Positions 1 to 5,325 of a DNA stretch of 5,325 bases are shown in pieces. The position numbers and the translations under genes were made by a program. The first letter of the stretch is position 1; the number at the start of each line of letters is the position of its first letter. This DNA comes from Candidatus Omnitrophota bacterium. Its GTDB lineage: Bacteria > Hinthialibacterota > Hinthialibacteria > Hinthialibacterales > JAKPRU01. The DNA is taken from assembly GCA_029557025.1 (NCBI GenBank), contig JAKPRU010001117.1, positions 1-5,325 on the forward strand, written 5' to 3'. Below the pieces are notes generated by a model that was not told the origin of the DNA, ran no database searches, and worked only from the letters and a program-made list of their open reading frames with translations.

Positions 1-460
1 AAACGTGGTGCGGCTCGATCCCGATCTTAACCTTGTGTCGTTCCGCGACCGGCGCGACGCTTTTCAGGGTATATCGCATCACTTGAAAAGCGGTCTTTTC
101 ATCCATCCAGGCGGGCATCAGGCCCTCATCGGTATTGCAGACGTCCGTTCCCACTTCGACTGCCCAGCGGATCGCCTGCTTGAGATAGTCCACGGCGATT
201 TCCGGGCGCATCAGGGGGCAGTGTGCGGATAGCCCACTGGCTTTGACCCCGTGCCGATCCATCAACTCCTTGATTTCCAAGGGGTCTTCCAGCATGGAGA
301 CGGAATGGAAATATCCGGCCTCACTGAGGAGTTCCCGTCCCCAATGGACCATCGGCTCGATATACTTGTACCCGATTTGTGCGGCCTTTTCGACGCCCCA
401 GGCGAAAGACTTATCGGCGCTGCGGACGTATTCCATATTGACACCGACTTTGATACTCAT
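1..460 (-). CDS. Sugar phosphate isomerase/epimerase (xylose isomerase-like TIM barrel), 5' part only
   Basis: Reading the minus strand from ATG at 460-458 gives 153 codons with no stop before the left edge, so about half of a family protein that is usually near 280-300 residues is present. It begins MSIKVGVNMEYV and shows the expected run of TIM-barrel strands: IEPMVHWG (E35), GLSAHCPL (H80), VCNTDEG (residues 107-113) and, at the edge, IGIEPHHV, where E149 sits at a strand end like the metal-binding glutamate of the AP-endonuclease-2/xylose-isomerase-like fold. Known members isomerise or epimerise sugars, sugar phosphates or inositol derivatives in the cytoplasm, usually with a divalent metal; the substrate cannot be told here. 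AAGGAG at 472-467 lies 6 nt before the ATG and supports the start. It is divergent from the glycoside hydrolase gene. Family call is firm, substrate unknown. Confidence 0.88.
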   Translation of the reverse strand, partial: MSIKVGVNMEYVRSADKSFAWGVEKAAQIGYKYIEPMVHWGRELLSEAGYFHSVSMLEDPLEIKELMDRHGVKASGLSAHCPLMRPEIAVDYLKQAIRWAVEVGTDVCNTDEGLMPAWMDEKTAFQVMRYTLKSVAPVAERHKVKIGIEPHHV

Positions 461-505
461 GGCAAACTCCTTGAATCAATCTTGCGGGGATGCAGAAATA
501 TCGGC

Positions 506-534
506 ATTGTTTCACCAGTTTGGCCGGACGTCAA
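506..534 (-). promoter_or_regulatory. Candidate sigma70-type promoter for the isomerase gene
   Basis: On the minus strand, TTGACG (534-529, 5 of 6 matches to the -35 consensus) is followed after exactly 17 nt by AACAAT (511-506, 4 of 6 matches to the -10 consensus). Transcription would begin near 499, leaving a leader of about 39 nt that contains the AAGGAG ribosome site. It sits in the only intergenic space upstream of the gene. I judged it by eye; the organism's sigma factor preferences are unknown. Confidence 0.35.
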
Positions 535-570
535 ATGCAGACGACCCGTTCTGAGGTATGGTTGTTCAAC

Positions 571-577
571 GAAAGGA
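571..577 (+). promoter_or_regulatory. Ribosome binding site that sets the GTG start of the GHL10 gene
   Basis: GAAAGGA ends 6 nt before the GTG at 584. No in-frame ATG lies nearby: the only upstream ATG in this frame, at 251, would put 210 bp of the gene antisense to the conserved isomerase. A TTG at 578 directly abuts the Shine-Dalgarno sequence and is too close. Starting at GTG also gives a protein that opens with a clean signal peptide. Confidence 0.65.
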
Positions 578-583
578 TTGACG

Positions 584-2032
584 GTGGGTTACACGGATGG
601 ATTCGGACGGAGTGTGTGGAGAGTTCTCCTCGTGGGGGTGGTCTGCCTGATTTGTGCCGTTCCGGTTACGAGTAAACCCGAATGGCGATGCCTGTGGGTG
701 GATTCATGGCAACCGGGCTTTCTGACTGCCGAACAATGCGACCGCCTTCTGGAAAATGCCCGGCGATATCATTTCAACACGCTTTTTGTGGAGGTCAGAC
801 GGTGCGCCGATGCGTATTACCGTTCTTCTCTCGAACCGCGCGCGGAGAACCTTGTGGAAAAGGATTTCGATCCGCTTGCCTATTTGATTACAAAGGGGCA
901 TCAGCAACCGCCTGTTCAGATTCATGCCTGGGTGGTGGTGTACCGTGCCTGGGTAAGCAGGGAAAAACGGGTTCCGGACAACCGGCAACATGTGGTTCAT
1001 CGGCATTCGGAGTGGATTGCAGTCAACCGCAGCGGTGATCGTGAAGCGCCGGAAGGGTATTACCTCGACCCCGGTTTGCCGGAGGTTCAGGATTATCTGA
1101 TTGCTGTCATGCGGGATTTGATGGAGAAATATGATATCGACGGGCTGCACCTGGATTATGTGCGATATCCGGGCGCCGATTGGGGATATGGGCCTCGCAG
1201 TGTCGATCGCTGGCGGAAAGCGACGGGCCGGACAGGAATTCCCGCGCCGGACGATCCATCCTGGTGTTCCTGGCGACGCGAGCAGGTGACCTCCCTGGTG
1301 AGAAGGATTTACGGGGAACTGGCCATGCGTCGTCCGGGCGCGCTTCTGTCTCCGGCGGCCATTACCTGGGGCGGTCTCGAGATGGGATATGAGAAGAGTT
1401 CCACTATGACCCAGACCTTTCAGGACTGGTTCGATTGGGAAAAGGAAGGAATTATCGACTTCGGATGCCCGATGAATTACAAACGCGCCCACTATGCGGA
1501 TCAGGCCGATGACTTTACCGAATGGATTCGCGGCCCGTTGAACATTCCAGACAGGAGACCGCTCGTTGTCGGCCTTGCGGGATGGCTGAATACGACCGAG
1601 AACACTCTACGCCAGATTGAGCAGGCTCGTCGTTTGGGCGCGGAGGGGGTGTCGGTTTTCTCCTACCAGAACCCGACCGCCTCTCCGCAATCCCCGGAGG
1701 CATTTTTTAAACAGGTATCCCAGTCGCTATTTCGAGACAGAGTCCAGCCGCCGGCAACGCCCTGGAAAAAAGAGCAGGGAACACTTTTCGGCAGGATTCG
1801 GGTCGGTACCGGAGCCATGTCCTCTTATCGAATCCGTCTCAGTCCGGCCATTTCCGGGGGTGAGATTCACGAAACGACAGCCGACTCGCAGGGGTATTTC
1901 ATCTTCACGCGGCTGATGCCGAACCGATATCGTCTGGATGCGGTAGACAGCAAAGACCGGATGACAGCACGGGCCACGGTCACCATCCAGGCGGGGCAGG
2001 GATTGCAGCGCGACTTACGTGTGCCAGGATAG
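584..2032 (+). CDS. Secreted family 10-like glycoside hydrolase (GHL10/YddW type) with C-terminal regulatory-like beta domain
   Basis: The product is 482 residues from the GTG start. Residues 1-30 form a signal peptide: arginines at 9 and 13, a hydrophobic core at about 14-28 and a V-T-S site, so cleavage after S30 is likely. Residues about 34-370 match the GHL10 (PF02638-type) TIM barrel: CLWVDSW, LFVEVRRCADAYYRSSLEPR, IHAWVVVYRAW, the GYYLDPG strand, the signature DGLHLDYVRYP (D186-P196), CPMNYKRAH, VVGLAGWL and GVSVFSYQNP. E. coli DigH (YddW) of this family cleaves peptide-free peptidoglycan strands; other members are mostly uncharacterised, so the glycan here is unknown. Residues 399-482 (GTLFGRI to the end, with a GYF turn and a YRLDA strand) look like a carboxypeptidase-regulatory-like or prealbumin-like beta sandwich. 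It heads a three-gene operon: the next ATG follows 5 nt after its stop. I cannot name the catalytic acids with certainty. Confidence 0.87.
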   Translation: MGYTDGFGRSVWRVLLVGVVCLICAVPVTSKPEWRCLWVDSWQPGFLTAEQCDRLLENARRYHFNTLFVEVRRCADAYYRSSLEPRAENLVEKDFDPLAYLITKGHQQPPVQIHAWVVVYRAWVSREKRVPDNRQHVVHRHSEWIAVNRSGDREAPEGYYLDPGLPEVQDYLIAVMRDLMEKYDIDGLHLDYVRYPGADWGYGPRSVDRWRKATGRTGIPAPDDPSWCSWRREQVTSLVRRIYGELAMRRPGALLSPAAITWGGLEMGYEKSSTMTQTFQDWFDWEKEGIIDFGCPMNYKRAHYADQADDFTEWIRGPLNIPDRRPLVVGLAGWLNTTENTLRQIEQARRLGAEGVSVFSYQNPTASPQSPEAFFKQVSQSLFRDRVQPPATPWKKEQGTLFGRIRVGTGAMSSYRIRLSPAISGGEIHETTADSQGYFIFTRLMPNRYRLDAVDSKDRMTARATVTIQAGQGLQRDLRVPG

Positions 2033-2037
2033 AGACC

Positions 2038-3807
2038 ATGAATAAATCTCTTCAAAATCCCTCTGCGCCTCACGAAGACCGTGTTGAAAAGGCCATTGGT
2101 TTGGCCCTCTGCCTGATCGGACTTTTTTTGGCCTTCTGGACAGCCTTCTTCCCGGTTCGGTTCTGCAATGATCCCTGGTGGCATCTCAAGACGGGGAAAT
2201 ACCTGATTGAGTACATGGGCGAACACGGATTTGCCTTTCCACCGACCGATGTTTTCTCTTTGACCGGTTCCCAGACACCCTGGGTCAACCATGAATGGCT
2301 GTCGGATATGTTGTTGTATGCGATGTATCTGGTCGGCGGGCTTCCGTTCTGTGTTTTTGTGAAGGCGCTGACCGTCGCCGCGACAGGCTTTGTGATTATT
2401 TTGATGCTGCGGGCAGACGGATGCCGGTGGGGTTGGTGCGGAGTGGGGGCGATGTTTGCGATTCTGGTGGCGCAGACCACGTTATATCTGCGTCCCCCGA
2501 TTCTGACCTATTTTTTTATTGTGCTTTTTGTCTATCTCTTGCAGCATTTTTTTCTGCGATATCCCATACGGATCACGGCGGCGCTGGTGGGATTGGAGGT
2601 TCTTTGGATCAATCTGCACGGTGGTGGAGTTTTGGGGGTGATTCTTTGCGGATTTTTCCTGGCGGAGCGGTTCTGGAATTGGTTTGCGCAGGAGGCAGGC
2701 ATTGGAGGTGAAGAGGATCACGCTGTCGGCAAGGCCTGGCTGTGTTTTATTCTGGTCGGTCTGGCTTCTTTGGCCAATCCATGGGCGTACGAGGTTTACC
2801 TTTTGCCGGGCAAGGTCCTGGGCGATCAGTGGCTGGTGAGCCGTCTGGGAGAACTGGAGTCACCGAACTTGCGGATGGCCGTTGCGCTGCGCTTGCTGCT
2901 GGCCGGATTTCTGCTGATTCCGTTTCTGCGCGGGCCGCGTATCGGTCTGTTTCGGGGAATCACTCTGTTGATGTTCGGGTATCAGGCAATGAGTTATCTG
3001 CGGCAGGTCCCGCTACTCGGATTGGTTGGTGTTCCGGTGTTGGTGGAGCGATTGGATGAATCCAGCCAGTGGCTTGCAGACAATTTGCGCCAGGGGAAGC
3101 AGGACCTGGTTCGGACGCTGGGAACGTTCTTGCGGAAAGCAGATGCGGCCATTGTGATGCTTGTTTTGGGATACTATGCCGGATGGAATCCCCCATGGGT
3201 GGCGGGGATGTGGGTGAGGAACCTGGAGGATTTGCCGATTCTGCTGGAGACAGGTTATCGTCGAGATAGTTTCCCGGAAGGGGCAGTCAATTTTCTGTTG
3301 TATCACAAAATCCCCGGCCCCATGATGAACAATGACAATTTCGCCGGATACCTGATCTGGCGATTGTCGCCGGAGATCATGCAGGTATTCACGGACTCGC
3401 GGTTTGACCTGTTCGGCAGCAAGTATGCCAAAGAGGAACGTGCGGTGATTGAGGCGCGTGATGAGCCGGAAGGTTTCTACGATGAGGATATTTGGATCAC
3501 CGTGGTGAAACCAAAGTGGGATTTCTGGAAAAGTTTAGCGGCGACGGGAAGGGACCCCGATATCACCGCATGGGTGCAGTCCGGCAAAAAGTATTGGCAA
3601 TGGATCCTGGAGGACAAATATCGGATCAATTTCATCCTGGTTTATTGTAAAGAGGACCCGATCGACGTATATTTGCAGTCTGGTGACCACGGTTGGAAGC
3701 CGATCTATAACAGGCGTGACGAGGGCTATGAGATTTACCTGGCGGATCGCCCGGAGAATCAGGCTCTGCTGGAACGTATTCAGAAAAAGCACGAGGTTGG
3801 GCCATGA
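2038..3807 (+). CDS. Multi-pass membrane protein, GT-C glycosyltransferase-like, with C-terminal extracytoplasmic domain
   Basis: This 589-residue protein starts at an ATG with AGGATAGAG (2026-2034) overlapping the previous stop. A first membrane segment (about 19-40) leads to a loop with NDPWWHLKTG (44-53), TDVFSLTG (70-77) and WVNHEWLSD (82-90). Further hydrophobic segments lie near 91-124, 133-151, 155-173, 179-209, 233-256, 280-298, 304-336 and 370-386. Motifs NLHGGG (192-197), ANPW (246-249) and SYLRQVPL (319-326) recur, from memory, in a large uncharacterised bacterial family. The acidic D45 in the first loop recalls the catalytic-loop aspartate of GT-C enzymes, which use polyprenyl-phosphate sugars outside the cytoplasm; this activity is inferred. 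The last 200 residues are soluble, with NNDNFAGYLIW (431-441) and FTDSRFDLFG (451-460), and probably face the periplasm. It overlaps the next gene by 4 nt. Family resemblance is good; the enzymatic role is unproven. Confidence 0.8.
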   Translation: MNKSLQNPSAPHEDRVEKAIGLALCLIGLFLAFWTAFFPVRFCNDPWWHLKTGKYLIEYMGEHGFAFPPTDVFSLTGSQTPWVNHEWLSDMLLYAMYLVGGLPFCVFVKALTVAATGFVIILMLRADGCRWGWCGVGAMFAILVAQTTLYLRPPILTYFFIVLFVYLLQHFFLRYPIRITAALVGLEVLWINLHGGGVLGVILCGFFLAERFWNWFAQEAGIGGEEDHAVGKAWLCFILVGLASLANPWAYEVYLLPGKVLGDQWLVSRLGELESPNLRMAVALRLLLAGFLLIPFLRGPRIGLFRGITLLMFGYQAMSYLRQVPLLGLVGVPVLVERLDESSQWLADNLRQGKQDLVRTLGTFLRKADAAIVMLVLGYYAGWNPPWVAGMWVRNLEDLPILLETGYRRDSFPEGAVNFLLYHKIPGPMMNNDNFAGYLIWRLSPEIMQVFTDSRFDLFGSKYAKEERAVIEARDEPEGFYDEDIWITVVKPKWDFWKSLAATGRDPDITAWVQSGKKYWQWILEDKYRINFILVYCKEDPIDVYLQSGDHGWKPIYNRRDEGYEIYLADRPENQALLERIQKKHEVGP

Positions 3808-4085
3808 CACAGGAATGTTCACCCGCTTCGCCCGAAGAGATTCGGCAGTTCATTAAAGAATTGAAGGAGCAGGAAGCGCGACTGAACCAGCGTCTGGTCC
3901 GCCTGGCAAATGCCCTTAAAGACTACGGTGTGTTTGCGAACGAACTGACTAAAGAGGAAACACGGTCCAAGGAGGAATTGACCCGGGAAATCAGTGAAAC
4001 CCTGGATGCCATTCGCAAATGCTCGGTGCATCAGGCACAATTCAACGATCTTCTAACTGAGAAGTCTTCGGGCGCAGCCAAGTAA
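3804..4085 (+). CDS. Small coiled-coil protein of unknown function, translationally coupled to the membrane protein
   Basis: I do not recognise this 93-residue protein. Its ATG overlaps the stop of the preceding gene as ATGA, and GAGG at 3793-3796 lies 7 nt upstream, so translational coupling is likely. The sequence is highly charged and helical throughout: one long helix at about 11-42 (EEIRQFIKELKEQEARLNQR onward), a short turn near DYGVFAN, and a second helix at about 46-88 rich in E, K and R. This suggests a two-helix hairpin or oligomeric coiled coil. There is no signal peptide or membrane segment, so it is predicted to be cytoplasmic. Two cysteines (C5 and C73) are far apart and show no metal-site pattern. 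A partner role with the membrane protein is inferred from the overlap only. It is the last gene of the plus-strand operon. Confidence 0.72.
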   Translation: MTQECSPASPEEIRQFIKELKEQEARLNQRLVRLANALKDYGVFANELTKEETRSKEELTREISETLDAIRKCSVHQAQFNDLLTEKSSGAAK

Positions 4086-4118
4086 GAGAAGCGATTGACC
4101 TGTGGGATTTTTGCCCGA
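4086..4118. other. Convergent 33-bp intergenic gap
   Basis: The stop codons of the plus-strand operon and the minus-strand unit face each other across 33 bp. It holds GGGATTTTTGCCC (4104-4116), whose GGG and CCC can pair across a 7-nt loop, with CCTG and CAGG outside it, but the stem is broken and neither side is followed by a T-run. I therefore do not call a terminator; Rho-dependent ending or transcriptional overlap is possible. Confidence 0.4.
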
Positions 4119-4343
4119 TCAGGCCGCTTGCTGTACCCGTGATTTCGGCACGGTAAGCCAATCGACGATCTCGGTAAGTGTTTCCGGGGAGATATGATCC
4201 GCGAGATCCTCAATTTCGGCGCATGGGATATTTCCGATGGTCCCCCAGGCAAGCCTCAGCGCCTCCAGGACCTCCCAGACTTCGACCAGTGACCGTCCCA
4301 GCCCGACTGCGTACTCATCAACCAACCGTCCACGGTGACTCAT
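4119..4343 (-). CDS. Hypothetical 74-residue protein
   Basis: Unrecognised. From ATG at 4343 it encodes MSHRGRLVDEYAVGLGRS followed by predicted helices (LVEVWEVLEALRLAW, then AEIEDLADHI and ETLTEIVDWL), ending in KSRVQQAA. It is acidic in the middle and amphipathic, with a single cysteine, no signal peptide and no clear membrane span. The start is chosen because AAGGAG (4357-4352) lies 8 nt upstream; an in-frame ATG at 4367 would add 8 residues but has only AAGG one base before it. It follows the GT4 gene on the same strand after 96 nt, so it may share that transcript, though an AT-rich stretch at about 4370-4383 could hold its own weak promoter. The good ribosome site supports a real gene; function is unknown. 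Confidence 0.55.
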   Translation of the reverse strand: MSHRGRLVDEYAVGLGRSLVEVWEVLEALRLAWGTIGNIPCAEIEDLADHISPETLTEIVDWLTVPKSRVQQAA

Positions 4344-4351
4344 GGTGTATG

Positions 4352-4357
4352 CTCCTT
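4352..4357 (-). promoter_or_regulatory. Ribosome binding site that sets the start of the 74-residue ORF
   Basis: Read on the minus strand this is a perfect AAGGAG placed 8 nt before the ATG at 4343-4341. It favours this ATG over the in-frame one at 4367 and is the main evidence that the short ORF is translated. Confidence 0.6.
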
Positions 4358-4439
4358 GATTCCTCATGCCTTATCTATTTATCGGACGAAGTCGGGCACA
4401 AGTTGAGCGGGTTGTCCCTGCCCAGGAGGGAAAGCGTCT

Positions 4440-5325
4440 TTATTGCTCCCTGGATAGAAGGCGTTGGTAGAGGTTATCGATGTCGCGGATGAGGCGGGCG
4501 CTGCTATAGCGTTCCAGGATGGTTTGTTGCCCTTTCCGGCCCATTTCACGCAGTCCATTCATATCTTGAAGGGCTTTCAGTAAAGTTTCCGCCAGTTTGT
4601 CGGGATCGCCGGGGGGCACAAGAAATCCGTTTACCCCATCCCGGATCAATTCGGGGACTCCCCCCACACAGGTTGAGACCACCGGTTTGCCCGATGCGAG
4701 GGACTCAATGACCGCCACGGGCAAGCCCTCATTGTCGGAGGTCAATACCAGGAGATCGGTGTCGGCATAAATCATCTCCTGTTCGCGGATGAAACCCGTT
4801 AAGATAAGGCGTTCATCCAGCTGGAGTTCCTGGGCCAAGTGTTCGATTTGAGGTCGTGTCTCGCCATCTCCAATAAGCAGAAAACGGACTTGCGGCATTT
4901 TTTCCCAGACTTTCGGGATGGCCCGCAGGAGAACATCATGACGCTTGATCGGAACCATCCGGGCGACATGGGAGACAATCGGCACATCCGGTGGAATGGA
5001 AAAACGTTCCCGCAGTTTGCCTGCCAGAGAGGGTACTTTTTGTGGGAATCGGTCCAGCTCCAGCCCCAGCGGGATGGTGACGATCTTATGTTCATCTCCG
5101 ATACCGAGTCTCAGTAAATCGTTTCGGCAAGTATCGCTGACGGTGATGATCGCATCGGTCCACCGGGCGAGAATCTTCTCAATAATGGTGAATACCCGCG
5201 TTTTCACGGGGCCGAAGTACCTTGACAAGACGTGCCCGTGAAAGGTGTGGATGACAATGGGAACACCCGCAAGCCGGGCGGCGATTCGTCCCAGGGTCCC
5301 TGCCTTGGCGGTATGGGTATGGACG
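4440..5325 (-). CDS. Glycosyltransferase family 4 (GT-B fold), N-terminus beyond the window
   Basis: The minus-strand frame is open from base 5324 to a TAA at 4442-4440, giving 294 residues; family members are usually about 370-400, so some 80-100 N-terminal residues are missing. The fragment opens with VHTHTAKAGTLGRIAARLAG and HTFHGH, typical of the N-terminal Rossmann domain. It continues through ITVSD and IPLGLELDRF (about 82-93) into the GT1-type donor domain. That domain has VARMVPIKRHD (R122 and K127, the basic pair that contacts donor phosphates), LLIGDGE (149-155), and EGLPVAVIE (E199-x7-E207), the E-x7-E motif of GT4 enzymes, then SGKPVVST and VGGVPELI. These retaining enzymes use nucleotide-sugars in the cytoplasm to build exopolysaccharide, O-antigen or glycolipid. 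Donor and acceptor are not readable. TTG at 5228 is internal leucine, not the start. Confidence 0.9.
   Translation of the reverse strand, partial: VHTHTAKAGTLGRIAARLAGVPIVIHTFHGHVLSRYFGPVKTRVFTIIEKILARWTDAIITVSDTCRNDLLRLGIGDEHKIVTIPLGLELDRFPQKVPSLAGKLRERFSIPPDVPIVSHVARMVPIKRHDVLLRAIPKVWEKMPQVRFLLIGDGETRPQIEHLAQELQLDERLILTGFIREQEMIYADTDLLVLTSDNEGLPVAVIESLASGKPVVSTCVGGVPELIRDGVNGFLVPPGDPDKLAETLLKALQDMNGLREMGRKGQQTILERYSSARLIRDIDNLYQRLLSREQ

Noticed and set aside
251..583. Upstream extension of the GHL10 frame back to ATG 251 (593 residues in total)
   Set aside because: The extra 111 residues are largely antisense to the conserved isomerase and have no family-like sequence; the GTG at 584 has a ribosome site and opens onto a signal peptide.
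644..655. Lipoprotein lipobox in the hydrolase signal peptide (cysteines 21 and 24)
   Set aside because: The residue before each cysteine is V or I, not G, A or S as a lipobox needs, and a signal peptidase I site fits better.
704..1492. 262-codon open frame on the minus strand
   Set aside because: It is fully antisense to the conserved GHL10 barrel and its translation has the R/P/H-rich look of a shadow frame.
2295..2711. 138-codon plus-strand open frame
   Set aside because: It lies inside the membrane protein gene in another frame and has no recognisable family features.
4050..4064. CTTCT/AGAAG inverted repeat near the end of the coiled-coil gene
   Set aside because: A 5-bp AT-rich stem inside coding sequence with no T-run on either side is expected by chance.
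4137..4153. CCGTG/CACGG hairpin with a 7-nt loop as a terminator for the plus-strand operon
   Set aside because: The 5-bp stem is short, no T-run follows it, and it lies within the 74-residue ORF.
4368..4405. Possible minus-strand promoter in the AT-rich stretch upstream of the 74-residue ORF
   Set aside because: No -35/-10 pair with proper spacing reached more than about half the consensus positions.
4178..4492. 104-codon plus-strand open frame opposite the 74-residue ORF and the end of the GT4 gene
   Set aside because: It overlaps the conserved C-terminus of the glycosyltransferase in antisense, and its translation is arginine- and proline-rich. The minus-strand ORF has the better ribosome site.

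Overview
The window looks like chromosomal DNA from a Gram-negative-type bacterium, probably from an uncultured or environmental lineage. A sugar-phosphate isomerase/epimerase next to a secreted GHL10-type glycoside hydrolase, plus multi-pass GT-C-like membrane proteins, is a flavour I associate with Hydrogenedentota, Sumerlaeota, Omnitrophota and PVC genomes. That placement is an impression from gene content only and is low confidence. Coding density is high, and I saw no RNA gene, CRISPR array, insertion sequence or long repeat.

Layout, left to right. (1) Bases 1-460, minus strand: the first 153 codons of a TIM-barrel sugar phosphate isomerase/epimerase that runs off the left edge. (2) Bases 461-583: a 123-bp divergent intergenic region with a plausible promoter for gene 1 and a ribosome binding site that sets a GTG start for gene 2. 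(3) Bases 584-4085, plus strand: a tight three-gene operon. It encodes a secreted GHL10/YddW-type glycoside hydrolase with a C-terminal carboxypeptidase-regulatory-like beta domain, then a 589-residue multi-pass membrane protein resembling uncharacterised GT-C-type enzymes (5-nt gap), then a 93-residue coiled-coil protein (ATGA overlap). (4) Bases 4119-5325, minus strand: a 74-residue unknown protein behind the last 294 codons of a GT4 glycosyltransferase whose N-terminus lies beyond the right edge. The operon and this minus-strand unit converge on a 33-bp gap with no good terminator.

Taken together the window suggests envelope or extracellular polysaccharide metabolism: a cytoplasmic GT4 that builds glycans, a membrane protein that may transfer sugar from a lipid carrier outside the cytoplasm, and an exported hydrolase that may trim glycan. 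The pathway link is inference from adjacency. Families of the isomerase, GHL10 hydrolase and GT4 are secure; the GT-C-like assignment is moderate; the two small proteins are unrecognised. I found no clearly new system. The best leads are the hydrolase/membrane protein/coiled-coil operon and the two small orphan proteins.
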